Shown piece after piece: positions 24,693-33,734 of a stretch of 47,557 bases of DNA. This DNA is from an uncultured Roseovarius sp. (GTDB lineage: Bacteria; Pseudomonadota; Alphaproteobacteria; Rhodobacterales; Rhodobacteraceae): assembly GCA_947497295.1 (NCBI GenBank), contig CANMFU010000016.1:1-47557 (forward strand), read 5' to 3'. The translations under genes and the position numbers were made by a program. Positions within the stretch are counted from its first letter, which is position 1. Each line of letters opens with the position of its first letter. The notes beneath the pieces were generated by a model that had not been told where the DNA came from, searched no databases, and saw nothing but the letters and a program-made list of their open reading frames with translations.

Positions 24693-24968
24693 ATGCGGAA
24701 CCCGTGCTTCCTGGCGCTCACTCGACCGGTCTCCATCGCGGGGCTACCGATGACCTACGTTGTGATCCTGTTCATGGTGGTCGTCGGCGGTTTCATTGCG
24801 ACGTTGTCGGTCGTGTGGATGCTGGCAAGCGCGGCTTTCGGCTATGCGGGGCTGCGCGCTCTCGCCAACTATGACCCTCGGTTTCTCGACGTGATCTTCG
24901 TGACTCTCGCAAGGACGCCGCCGACGCCGTCGTGGTTCAAGGGAAAGGGGCAGACTTACCGTGCTTGA
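24693..24968 (+). CDS. virB3: VirB3, inner-membrane channel protein
   Basis: 91 residues with PCFLALTRPVSIAGLPM at the start, as in VirB3, then two membrane segments and a short soluble tail. Its stop overlaps the GTG start of virB4 by eight bases. Confidence 0.88.
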   Translation: MRNPCFLALTRPVSIAGLPMTYVVILFMVVVGGFIATLSVVWMLASAAFGYAGLRALANYDPRFLDVIFVTLARTPPTPSWFKGKGQTYRA

Positions 24969-27315
24969 TATGAAGCAGGGTCTCGGCCGCAAGGCTGTCG
25001 ATCCTCCGGGCATGACCCGCGAACACATGCTTGCCGCCTATTTGCCTTATGTGTCCGGTGTCGGTGATGATGTCATCATGCTGCGGGACGGCGACGTGAT
25101 GGCGTCGTTTGCAGTCGCCGGGATCGAGGCCGATACCGCTGACCAGACATTCGTCGATGATGTGGCACGAGCTTTCGCCTCGACCGTCGCGCAGGCCCGT
25201 CCCGACATCGCTTTTTATGTTCACCGGGTTTCTCATGAAACCTCGCCTGAGCTTCCGCCTGTAGAGGGCAACGAGTTTGCAGAACAGGTCGATCAACAGT
25301 GGCAAAACTTGATTGCCTATGGCGGTCTGCGCGAGCGCATCTCAATGGTCAGTGTCGTTGTCCGCCCGAAGAAACTCGCCGGTATTTGGGCGAAGATCAC
25401 AGGCGGCTCGAAGCGGGATCTTCGCGCTGAACGCAGCCGCCGTATCGACACCCTCAATGAAGTCACCAACGATCTGATGCAGGCAGTCGCGGCAACCCGT
25501 CCGGAACGTCTGACACTATCGGACGGGCGTTGGCTTGGGCTGCTGCGCGCTACGATCACCGGACAATATAATCCTTTGACGCCGGGCGCTGCCTTCACTC
25601 CCCTTGCCAATCTTCTGGTGAACAGTCGCGTCGATTTTCGCGGTGACAGCTTCATTTCATTCGGTCTGGATGAGGCGGATATGCGCTACGGCGCGATGTT
25701 CACCTTCAAGAAATATCCGACCCAGACGTCGCCCGGTTTTCTCGACCGGATGGACCTTCCCGGTGATACGGTTGTCACACACTCCTTCACGCCAATGGAT
25801 TTGGTGCCAGCACTCAATCGCGTTCAGCGGACTGTACGGCAGATGTCTGCGGCCGATGACGCAGCGCGCTCGGCGCAGGCCGAGCTGGTCGATGCCGCTG
25901 ATGATCTGGCCTCCGGCCGGATCAGCTTTGGTCAGCATCAGGTGTCGATCATGGCCGTCGCTCGCACGCCGGAGGAGTTGGACGCGCTTTCGGCGGAAAT
26001 TCGAACACAAGCGCAACGCGCGCTTGCAGTCGCCGTCCGTGAAGACATCGGCGCGCGCACGGCCTATTTTGCACAGCATCCGGGCAACTTCTCCTTCCGC
26101 TCGCGCGATGCGATGATCTCCTCTGCCTGTTTTGCCGATTTTGCGGCCTTGCACACGTCCGGTCGTGGCCTTGTGCCAGGAACGGAGCCGTGGGGCGCAC
26201 CGATCACCATTTTGCCGACCGAAGGGGGCGAGCCGTACCGCTTCAATTTCCATCTTCCGGGTGAACCGGGCGATCTTGCAGTAGGACATACGCTTGTCAT
26301 TGGCCGAACTGGCTCGGGCAAGACGCTTGGCACCGCCTTTCTTCTGGCCCAGGCGCAGCGCGTGTCTCCGCGCATCATTGCCTTTGACAAGGATCGCGGA
26401 ATGGAGTCCGCACTTCGCGCGCTTGGGGGCAGCTACTCGCCGGTGCAGATGGGCATCGACACGGGCTTCAATCCGTTTCGCTCGGAGGCAGACCTGCGCG
26501 GTGTTGGCTGGCTGACCGACTGGCTCACCGCACTTATGACCACCGATGCACCTAAACTTAACGGTCTTCAGGAAGATGCTTTAGCACAGGCCACGAAAGC
26601 CAACGCTGATTCAGATCCCTACTTGCAAACTCTGTCGCATTTCCGCAGCCAGTTGTCCTCGGTGGATGACGACGGGGATCTTTATTCCCGCCTCGGGAAA
26701 TGGGACGACGGCCAGTATCACTGGCTGTTCTCGGGAACAGGGGCCGATCCGCTTGCTTTCGACAATCCTGTCACCGCCTTCGATCTGACAGAGATTTTCG
26801 ACAGCCCTGATGTGCGAACGGCATGGCTTAGCTACGTGTTCCGCCGGATTGAGCGGACGGTCGAAGATGGCCGCCCGACGATCATTGTTCTCGATGAAGC
26901 ATGGAAGATGCTGGATGATGCGTATTTCCAGTCCCGCCTCAAGGGTTGGATGTTGACTATGCGAAAAATGAACGTGGTCGTCGTCATGTTGACGCAGCGG
27001 GTGAGCCATATTGCTGAAAGCCGTGCCGGTGGGTCGATCTTCGAAAGCAGTGCCACTCAGATCCTGTTTCCGAGCTCGAAGAACACACCCAGAGAACTCG
27101 CACCGCTCGATCTGACCGACCGGGAGGAAGCCTATCTCTGCACGTCGGCGGCGGGCGCGCGATCCGCGCTGATCCGCTCGGGCGATGGTAGTACGGTTGT
27201 CGATTTCGACCTGTCTGCGCTTGGCCCGTTGATGGGTGTTCTTGGGGCCGGTTCGATGGCGCAGGACGCAGAAGAAAACGAGGACGTAGATAGTTATTCA
27301 AAGGAGACTTACTGA
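24961..27315 (+). CDS. virB4: VirB4, transfer ATPase
   Basis: 784 residues, normal length for VirB4, starting at GTG. Walker A GRTGSGKT lies near residue 450, Walker B IIVLDEAWKMLDD near 645, then the VVMLTQRVSHI segment. It powers pilus assembly and substrate passage at the inner membrane. The stop overlaps the lipoprotein start by one base. Confidence 0.93.
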   Translation: MLDMKQGLGRKAVDPPGMTREHMLAAYLPYVSGVGDDVIMLRDGDVMASFAVAGIEADTADQTFVDDVARAFASTVAQARPDIAFYVHRVSHETSPELPPVEGNEFAEQVDQQWQNLIAYGGLRERISMVSVVVRPKKLAGIWAKITGGSKRDLRAERSRRIDTLNEVTNDLMQAVAATRPERLTLSDGRWLGLLRATITGQYNPLTPGAAFTPLANLLVNSRVDFRGDSFISFGLDEADMRYGAMFTFKKYPTQTSPGFLDRMDLPGDTVVTHSFTPMDLVPALNRVQRTVRQMSAADDAARSAQAELVDAADDLASGRISFGQHQVSIMAVARTPEELDALSAEIRTQAQRALAVAVREDIGARTAYFAQHPGNFSFRSRDAMISSACFADFAALHTSGRGLVPGTEPWGAPITILPTEGGEPYRFNFHLPGEPGDLAVGHTLVIGRTGSGKTLGTAFLLAQAQRVSPRIIAFDKDRGMESALRALGGSYSPVQMGIDTGFNPFRSEADLRGVGWLTDWLTALMTTDAPKLNGLQEDALAQATKANADSDPYLQTLSHFRSQLSSVDDDGDLYSRLGKWDDGQYHWLFSGTGADPLAFDNPVTAFDLTEIFDSPDVRTAWLSYVFRRIERTVEDGRPTIIVLDEAWKMLDDAYFQSRLKGWMLTMRKMNVVVVMLTQRVSHIAESRAGGSIFESSATQILFPSSKNTPRELAPLDLTDREEAYLCTSAAGARSALIRSGDGSTVVDFDLSALGPLMGVLGAGSMAQDAEENEDVDSYSKETY

Positions 27316-27443
27316 TGCCGAAGATCATCGCAACGCTGGTGCTGGCGGCGCTGCTCGGGGGCTGTGCCAGTTATACGGAACGCACTTCGCCCTGTGTCTG
27401 CAACTGGGAGCCGCTTAGCTCCAAAGAGGAGGTCGTCGTATGA
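27315..27443 (+). CDS. VirB7-like outer-membrane lipoprotein
   Basis: A 42-residue protein easily missed because of its size. The signal peptide MPKIIATLVLAALLGGC ends in a lipobox (LGG-C17), and the mature part is short with two more Cys in PCVCNWEPL. VirB7 is a small lipoprotein that stabilises VirB9. Here it lies before virB5 rather than after virB6, so an entry-exclusion lipoprotein is the alternative. It overlaps both neighbours (TGATG and ATGA). Confidence 0.7.
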   Translation: MPKIIATLVLAALLGGCASYTERTSPCVCNWEPLSSKEEVVV

Positions 27444-28156
27444 CCGGACCATTCCAATTCGCATCCGCTGTCAGTCTCGCGGTCCTGTTGTCTACCGGCA
27501 CTGTTCGCGCTCAAGGCGTTCCGGTGTTCGACGCCGGGTCGATCGCGCAGGCGATCTCGCAGCTTGAGCAGATGCGGCAGGACTACGCCAACCAGATCGA
27601 GCAGCTCACCAGTCTGCGCGACCAGCTCACGAGCATGACGGGTGACAAGGCGATCAGCGGTATCCTCAACGCAGCCCCTGACGTCGCTGCACGCGACTCG
27701 GCCGACAGTCTGTCTTCCATCATGTCGGGTGCGATGTCCGGCTCTTCGATTCCTGGCAACTCCTCGGCGCTGACCGCGCGGATCGACGAGTTGAAGACCA
27801 CGTTCGATTTCGCCGACATCGACACTTTCCTGTCCTCAACGACGCCGCAGGACCGGGCTCTGGCAACGCAGGCAGGAGCCGGTCTGACCGCGATGGCGAC
27901 CGCTGAGGACACCTACGGTCGCGCCAATGCCTCAATGGGCCGGGTGAACCAGTTGATCGACGGTATCGACTCCAATGCCGATCTCAAGGCGTCGGTGGAC
28001 TACAACACGCGGATGATGGGCGAATTGGCCGTTCTTCTGAACGAAAGCCTGCGGTTACAGGCAGCATCCGCAAACGCAGCCGGGACGAACGCGCTTCAGG
28101 ACGCGCGTGATCGTGCGGCTCAGCGTAAATTCATGCGCGTGGGAGATGGGAACTGA
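27440..28156 (+). CDS. virB5: VirB5, minor pilin
   Basis: 238 residues. Signal peptide ending VRAQ, then a long helical region (QLEQMRQDYANQIEQLTSLR), and later the AGTNALQDARDRAAQRKF helix. This matches VirB5/TrbJ-type proteins that sit at the pilus tip. Overlaps the genes on both sides. Confidence 0.85.
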   Translation: MTGPFQFASAVSLAVLLSTGTVRAQGVPVFDAGSIAQAISQLEQMRQDYANQIEQLTSLRDQLTSMTGDKAISGILNAAPDVAARDSADSLSSIMSGAMSGSSIPGNSSALTARIDELKTTFDFADIDTFLSSTTPQDRALATQAGAGLTAMATAEDTYGRANASMGRVNQLIDGIDSNADLKASVDYNTRMMGELAVLLNESLRLQAASANAAGTNALQDARDRAAQRKFMRVGDGN

Positions 28157-28566
28157 TGCGAACTCTCTTTTTAGCAACTGCCGCTACCCTCACGGTCGCA
28201 GCTTCCATGACTCATGCCTATGGCGGTTCGTGGCAATGCGAAAACCAGATGGATATGGACAAGGAGGAGGCAAGGGCGATCTCGGGCACGAACAACGGCC
28301 TGTTCAATATCCTGATGGAATATCGGGAACGATGGGATGCCGCGTATCAACGACAGCAATGCGAAGCGTATGCCGCTGGCGAACCCTATGACATTTCTTG
28401 CCTGAATGGTCGGCGAGATTGGGACGCGATCAAGGCAATGGTGCCCAGCGAATATTTCGGAATGTCGAATGTTGATCTGAACCCGCACTATCAGGATCTT
28501 CAGATGGCCGATGATGGCATCAGGGACATGGCGGAGTATTGCCGCAGCGTCGGTGCGATCAAGTAA
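28156..28566 (+). CDS. Periplasmic protein between virB5 and virB6 (exclusion candidate)
   Basis: 136 residues with a signal peptide (MRTLFLATAATLTVAASMTHA) and four Cys in the mature part (at about 28, 69, 82 and 129). No VirB family fits. In many virB operons this slot holds a small exported entry-exclusion protein; that role is inferred from position only. Overlaps virB5 by one base. Confidence 0.6.
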   Translation: MRTLFLATAATLTVAASMTHAYGGSWQCENQMDMDKEEARAISGTNNGLFNILMEYRERWDAAYQRQQCEAYAAGEPYDISCLNGRRDWDAIKAMVPSEYFGMSNVDLNPHYQDLQMADDGIRDMAEYCRSVGAIK

Positions 28567-28581
28567 CAAAAGGTAAGACTG

Positions 28582-29862
28582 ATGGCAACTTTCGTTGAAG
28601 ATACATTGAACAATGTCGATACGGCAATCTTGAACTATGCTCAGAGCAGCTTCTCAGCGTTCGCCGGGCCGATTGCGACAGTGCTTCAACTGATGGGTGT
28701 CGTCGGTCTTGCTTTCATAGCGCTCAATGCTCTCGTCCAGTGGGTGCCGATCCGTGTCGGTGAGTATCTCAAATGGGGGGTGCGTTATGTCATCCTCACT
28801 GCTGTTGCGACAAGCTGGGCGCAATTCGCTCCAATTTACAATATTGTCACCAATGTTCCGGCAGAACTCGGTGCAAGCCTGATGGGTATGGTCAATGCGC
28901 CAAACCTGAATGGTGCGTTTGACCAGATGATTACGACGCTGTTTGATTTTTCAGACCGGTTGTCGGACGAAGCTGCCATGTTCACCATCAGTATGGCCTC
29001 GATCGTTGTCTGGGTGATCGGCGGGCTAATGGCAGCAGCGGCGATCATCGTCATTGCTCTTGGCAAGATCGGTCTGGGCATGGCGATCGCACTTGCGCCG
29101 ATTTTCATACCAGCGCTGATGTTTCGTGCCACCTCCAACCTGTTCGAAAGCTGGGTGCGTTTCACCATCGGTTTCGCGCTCATTCCGCTGGTGATGGCTG
29201 GTGTCGTCGGGGCTGTCGTTGGGATTGGCCAGAGCATGATCGGTCAGGCAGCGACCGCGACGGCATTGGAAAACGCCTCGGGATTTCTAATTGTCGGGGT
29301 CGGCGCCGTCTTCATGACCCTGATGGTCCCTACGCTCGTTAACGGCCTTTCAGGCACGATCACCGCTACGGCCAATGGCGTGGCAATGGCAATGGGTGGT
29401 GCAGGTCTGGCAGTTGGCGGTGCCGCCGCGGGAGTCGGTTTAGCTCGAACTGCCAAGCAAGCAGTCGCACCAAAGTTGAATGCCGAACTTGGTGCGTGGG
29501 CGGCTGGCCGAGACGCCAAAGCTGATGGCGGCAGTGCTGTGGAAGCGCGCAGCGCCGAGCGCGCGCGCCAGAAAGGTATCCGGCAGAAATACGCAAGCGG
29601 CCACTCAGATTTCAATGCTTACCATGGTAAGCAATCAAGCCGCTTGGACCGCTTCAAAGCTGCGAATGCCGGTCAGCGCCACACAAACCGGGTATCGCCT
29701 TTGCAGCGCGGTACGCCCCCGGCATCAAACAGTCCGTCACCCGGTTCGGGAAACTCTGGCGGCCCCTCATCTTCCGATCGTTCAAGGGTTGCGTGGTCTC
29801 CCTCCAAGAAAGACCTTCCGGCAGCTCCCCCGCCGCCTAATTCGACCAAACCCAAGTCCTGA
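28582..29862 (+). CDS. virB6: VirB6, polytopic channel protein
   Basis: 426 residues. About six membrane segments lie in the first 300 residues, with a conserved periplasmic loop (GVRYVILTAVATSWAQF...YNIV), followed by a Gly/Ala-rich stretch and a soluble, Ser/Pro-rich tail of about 120 residues that is longer than in the Agrobacterium protein. AAAAGGT precedes the ATG. Confidence 0.9.
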   Translation: MATFVEDTLNNVDTAILNYAQSSFSAFAGPIATVLQLMGVVGLAFIALNALVQWVPIRVGEYLKWGVRYVILTAVATSWAQFAPIYNIVTNVPAELGASLMGMVNAPNLNGAFDQMITTLFDFSDRLSDEAAMFTISMASIVVWVIGGLMAAAAIIVIALGKIGLGMAIALAPIFIPALMFRATSNLFESWVRFTIGFALIPLVMAGVVGAVVGIGQSMIGQAATATALENASGFLIVGVGAVFMTLMVPTLVNGLSGTITATANGVAMAMGGAGLAVGGAAAGVGLARTAKQAVAPKLNAELGAWAAGRDAKADGGSAVEARSAERARQKGIRQKYASGHSDFNAYHGKQSSRLDRFKAANAGQRHTNRVSPLQRGTPPASNSPSPGSGNSGGPSSSDRSRVAWSPSKKDLPAAPPPPNSTKPKS

Positions 29863-29928
29863 CGATCCGCCTCAACTGAAATAATCTGTGACGCCCCTCG
29901 AGTCGCAGCCCGCTAGGAGTCTGCCAAA

Positions 29929-30603
29929 ATGCGAAAGAAACCACCCGAACAAACAACCGAAGCCTTCGAAAACGAGGTCTTTTTTTCGCTGCGCCGCCAG
30001 CGGAATTGGGGCTGGGTCGTGGGAGGTGTCGGCATGGGGATCGGCCTCGTCTCAGCTATCGCAGTCGCTCTTATCATCCCTCTCAAGGAGATCCAGCCCT
30101 ACGTCATCATGGTGGACCGGGTGACGGGCGAGTCCGAACAGGTGGTATCTGTCCGTCCAACCACCCTAGCCGATCAGCAGGCTGTGCTCGAGGCGGAGCT
30201 GGTGCGCTACGTGACCAACCGCGAAACCTACGATCCCAATGACAATCCTCAGCGTATTCCGCTTGTGGACGCCATGTCCGAAGGTCAGGCGCAAGCATCC
30301 TTGCGTGGAATCTGGAACACCGGCTCTGACCAGTATCCACCTGCGATCTATGGCAGTGATACACTCATTACCACGCGGGTTCGGTCGGTTTCGATCCTCG
30401 ACGAGGATACGGCACAGGTCCGGTTTGTCCGCAAGCTGGAGTCGCCCGGTGCCAACCCGGTGTCGCGCGATTTTGTCGCCGTGGTCGGCTACGCCTTCAA
30501 TCCGCGCACCGAACGCTCGCTCGATCAGGTTTGGCGCAACCCCCTTGGCTTCACTGTCACCGGCTACCGGATCGACGCTGAAACACTCGATCCGCGAGGC
30601 TGA
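29929..30603 (+). CDS. virB8: VirB8, inner-membrane assembly factor
   Basis: 224 residues: a cytoplasmic N-terminus of about 35, one membrane segment (about 31-52) and a periplasmic NTF2-like domain (LKEIQPYVIMVDRVTGE at its start; GFTVTGYRID near the end). It nucleates the VirB channel. A 66-base gap precedes it, and virB9 starts two bases after its stop codon. Confidence 0.92.
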   Translation: MRKKPPEQTTEAFENEVFFSLRRQRNWGWVVGGVGMGIGLVSAIAVALIIPLKEIQPYVIMVDRVTGESEQVVSVRPTTLADQQAVLEAELVRYVTNRETYDPNDNPQRIPLVDAMSEGQAQASLRGIWNTGSDQYPPAIYGSDTLITTRVRSVSILDEDTAQVRFVRKLESPGANPVSRDFVAVVGYAFNPRTERSLDQVWRNPLGFTVTGYRIDAETLDPRG

Positions 30604-30604
30604 C

Positions 30605-31396
30605 ATGAAACATATTCTTGCACTCTTTGCCCTTCTGGCCTTCACCGGGATCGCAGCGGCGGAAACCGCGCCGCGGCCCTATCCGCAGGACAGCCGTATC
30701 CGGTACTTCACCTACAGCGAGCATGAGGTCTACCGCCTTGATACTTACATGCGCTTCATCACCTCGATCCAGTTTGCCCCCGGCGAGAACGTCGAGTCGG
30801 TGCAGATGGGAGACAGCGAAAGCTGGCAGGTTGTCCGGCTCGATCGTGGCGATGTGTTGTCCGTCAAACCTCTGATCGACGGTGCCTACACCAACCTGAC
30901 GGTTTATACGAACCTGCGCCCCTACACGTTCGAGCTGCGGGCGCGGACAGGTCAAGTCGGGTCCCCGAACCTGAACTATCGTGTCAGCTTCCGGTATCCT
31001 GGCGAAGAGGCGCGCGTCCGCAATGCGTCCCTTGCGCGTGCCAACCGACCCAAAAACTACGACTATTACGCAGCTGGCAACGCACCTGCCATCAAGCCGG
31101 TCGAAGTCTATGATGACGGCAAGCGCACGATCTTCGTGTTTCCTGACAACGCCCGTCGTCCCGGTATCTTTCTCGTCGGCCCGGACGGCCGGGAAACTAT
31201 CGTGAACGTGCGTCATGATGGGAATGCCAGCATTGTTGACCGTGTTTCAGCGCTCTGGACCATTCGTATAGGTGACGAGGAAATCTGCGTGGCCAGTGGC
31301 GCTGCAATTAAGTCCGTGCCCGGAGGTCGCCGTGCGCCACGCCTAAGTCAGAGGACCGGCTATGATCCTGAACCCTTTGGAGGTTTGCCCAAATGA
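30605..31396 (+). CDS. virB9: VirB9, outer-membrane core protein
   Basis: 263 residues from an ATG with a signal peptide (MKHILALFALLAFTGIAAA). It has the VirB9 N-terminal beta domain (DSRIRYFTYSEHEVYRL) and the C-terminal domain (NYDYYAAG, PVEVYDDGKRTIFVFP) that binds VirB7 and VirB10. Overlaps virB10 by ATGA. Confidence 0.92.
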   Translation: MKHILALFALLAFTGIAAAETAPRPYPQDSRIRYFTYSEHEVYRLDTYMRFITSIQFAPGENVESVQMGDSESWQVVRLDRGDVLSVKPLIDGAYTNLTVYTNLRPYTFELRARTGQVGSPNLNYRVSFRYPGEEARVRNASLARANRPKNYDYYAAGNAPAIKPVEVYDDGKRTIFVFPDNARRPGIFLVGPDGRETIVNVRHDGNASIVDRVSALWTIRIGDEEICVASGAAIKSVPGGRRAPRLSQRTGYDPEPFGGLPK

Positions 31397-32745
31397 CCGA
31401 TGAGACAAGCAACGCCACCCGCTCTCGTGATGCTGTAATTTCAGGTGGATCAGGGGGAGGTGGCACAGGTAGAATGCTGGCTGGTGTTGGACTCCTCATT
31501 GCAGTGGGAGTTGCAGCATGGTTCCTTCTTATGCCGTCGAGCGAGACATCGGATGGACCGGACACGTCCCAACCTGCCGACATGCAAGATCGCGAAGGTA
31601 GCAGCGGCGTCGATACGGGTTTGCCACTTGATCGGACGGTTCAGACAGAGACCGCCGCGCCTGGCCGGACCCAGATGGAGCCACCGGTGGTCGAGGATAC
31701 CGGCGATGGCGGTGCGGCCGATCGTGCCCGCATTGCCGAGCTTGAACGTCGCATAGAGGAAATGCTCAACAGCGAGGTCGAGAACCCTGACCTTGCTGCG
31801 TTGATGAAAGAACAGCGCGAAGCGTTGGAAGCAGCGTTCGAGCGCGAGCGTGTGGCGGCCGAGGAACGCTACCAGCTTCAGCTGGCCGAAATGTCGCGCA
31901 ATATGTCTGCGGGCGACGGCGGGATGACGGACGCGGAACGCGATGCCCGCGCCCGTCTCGAAGAAGAGCGCCTGCGCCGTGCCGCGATCGCTGAGGCGCA
32001 GATTATGTCGGACGGGATTGTCATCGACTCGTCAAAGGCGCGTTCGGGTGGTCAGTCACAAGGGGGTGCAGCGAACGTGAATGGAGCTGGCGGTGCGAGG
32101 TCCGGTAACGGCGCCGGGCGTGAAATGACGTCGAACGAGTCTTTCATGGCTCAGGCCAGCACACAATCCTATGAAACTGTGCGCGCCACACGGATCGCAG
32201 CTCCTGGCCGGACGATCGTACAGGGCACAACGCTGAATGCCGTTCTTGAAACCGCGATCAGCACCGAACTGCCCGGCGCGATCCGCGCGGTCGTGACAGA
32301 TGACGTCATGAGCTATGACGGGAATAATGTTCTGCTCCCGCAGGGAACTCGACTGATCGGCTCATATAATTCTGATGTCTCTGTGATTCAGGGTCGGGCG
32401 CAACTGGCATGGAACCGGGCGGTCACACCGGAAGGCGTCAGCGTCGAACTCGGCGGCTACGGAGCCGACGCGCTCGGCATGTCCGGACAAGCCGGAACAG
32501 TCGATACCCGGTTCCGCCAGCGGTTCGGATCGGCGGCGCTCATCTCCCTCATCAGCTCGGCCCCGAAAGCCCTTATCAATAGTGACAGCGATGATGATAC
32601 GTCCGATCTTATCGAGGATTTCGGTGACGATACATCGAACGCTGCTCAGAAGGTGATGGGAGACTACCTGTCCGCCGGTCCCGTGATCTACATTGATCAG
32701 GGCACCTATCTGACCGTCTTCGTGAACCGGGATCTTGTTCTATGA
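31393..32745 (+). CDS. virB10: VirB10, energy-sensing core protein
   Basis: 450 residues: a cytoplasmic start, one membrane segment (about 29-47), an acidic periplasmic linker with a coiled coil (about 115-205), and a C-terminal beta-barrel domain with the ISTELPGAIRAVVT, LLPQGTRLIGSY and DQGTYLTVFVNRDL segments. It links the inner-membrane ATPases to the outer pore. Overlaps virB11 by four bases. Confidence 0.93.
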   Translation: MTDETSNATRSRDAVISGGSGGGGTGRMLAGVGLLIAVGVAAWFLLMPSSETSDGPDTSQPADMQDREGSSGVDTGLPLDRTVQTETAAPGRTQMEPPVVEDTGDGGAADRARIAELERRIEEMLNSEVENPDLAALMKEQREALEAAFERERVAAEERYQLQLAEMSRNMSAGDGGMTDAERDARARLEEERLRRAAIAEAQIMSDGIVIDSSKARSGGQSQGGAANVNGAGGARSGNGAGREMTSNESFMAQASTQSYETVRATRIAAPGRTIVQGTTLNAVLETAISTELPGAIRAVVTDDVMSYDGNNVLLPQGTRLIGSYNSDVSVIQGRAQLAWNRAVTPEGVSVELGGYGADALGMSGQAGTVDTRFRQRFGSAALISLISSAPKALINSDSDDDTSDLIEDFGDDTSNAAQKVMGDYLSAGPVIYIDQGTYLTVFVNRDLVL

Positions 32746-33734
32746 GCGCGCCGGAAAACCCCTCCAGCTACGCCGAACAGGGTCTTTTGCCGCTGCACAC
32801 CCTTCTCACGTCCGAAGACGTGAACGAGGTCGTCATCAACCCCGACAAGAGCATCTGGGTTGAGTATGCCGGGCAAGCCCATATGCAGAAGTGGGATGGT
32901 GTGATCCCACCGGAGCGTCTCAAGCGTCTTGGCGCGCATCTCGCGGGCGAGACGAAGAACCAGCTCGGCCCCAAGAACCCGATCGTTTCAGGCCGCGTTC
33001 AGGTGTTTGGCCAGTCCATGCGGGTACAGGTTATCGTGCCGCCCGCGATCGAGGATGGTGTCTCGGTTTCCATCCGCAAGTATGTCTCGCGCATCCTCGA
33101 CCTGGGCGAGATCGGGTTTCTGATGGGGGGCCAAGTCGATGTCGAAAACCAGCGACGCGAGCGACTTGACCGGCTTCGCAAACTGGCGGATGCGGGCGAC
33201 CTTCAGAACCTTCTTCGGCTGGCCGTCGATCAGCGGCTCAACATGCTCGTGTCGGGAGGCACCTCCACCGGCAAGACCACTTATGCACGCGCCATTCTGT
33301 CGCTCGTGGATCGCGAAGAACGCATGGTGACGATCGAGGACGCGCTGGAGCTGCACCTGCCCCATGCCAATACGGTCAGCCTTGTAGCGGATCGAATAAC
33401 GGATTCGCAAAGGTCCCCTGCCCGCCTGCTGGAATCGTCCCTTCGGATGCGCCCCGATCGCCTCATCCTCGGGGAGATCAGAGGTGCGGAAGCGTTCAAC
33501 TTTCTTGAGGCGATCAACACCGGCCATCCCGGCTCGATCAGCACGATCCATGCGGACAGCCCGCAGCTGGCGCTCGAGCGTATGGCCATGATGGTATTGC
33601 GCGCGGGTATGGGTCTGAGCCGTGAGGACGTCATCGACTATGCGCGCTCGACAATCGACCTCGTGATACAAATGGGACGCCACGGCGGAAAGCGCGGCGT
33701 CCTTCAAGTATTCATGCCGGCTCTGGTGGACTAG
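32742..33734 (+). CDS. virB11: VirB11, hexameric transfer ATPase
   Basis: 330 residues. Walker A SGGTSTGKTT at 171-180, Asp box (VTIEDALEL), Walker B LILGEIRGAEAF and His box (GHPGSISTIHAD) are all present. It is the last virB gene and overlaps the convergent virD4 by 23 bases. Confidence 0.94.
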   Translation: MSAPENPSSYAEQGLLPLHTLLTSEDVNEVVINPDKSIWVEYAGQAHMQKWDGVIPPERLKRLGAHLAGETKNQLGPKNPIVSGRVQVFGQSMRVQVIVPPAIEDGVSVSIRKYVSRILDLGEIGFLMGGQVDVENQRRERLDRLRKLADAGDLQNLLRLAVDQRLNMLVSGGTSTGKTTYARAILSLVDREERMVTIEDALELHLPHANTVSLVADRITDSQRSPARLLESSLRMRPDRLILGEIRGAEAFNFLEAINTGHPGSISTIHADSPQLALERMAMMVLRAGMGLSREDVIDYARSTIDLVIQMGRHGGKRGVLQVFMPALVD

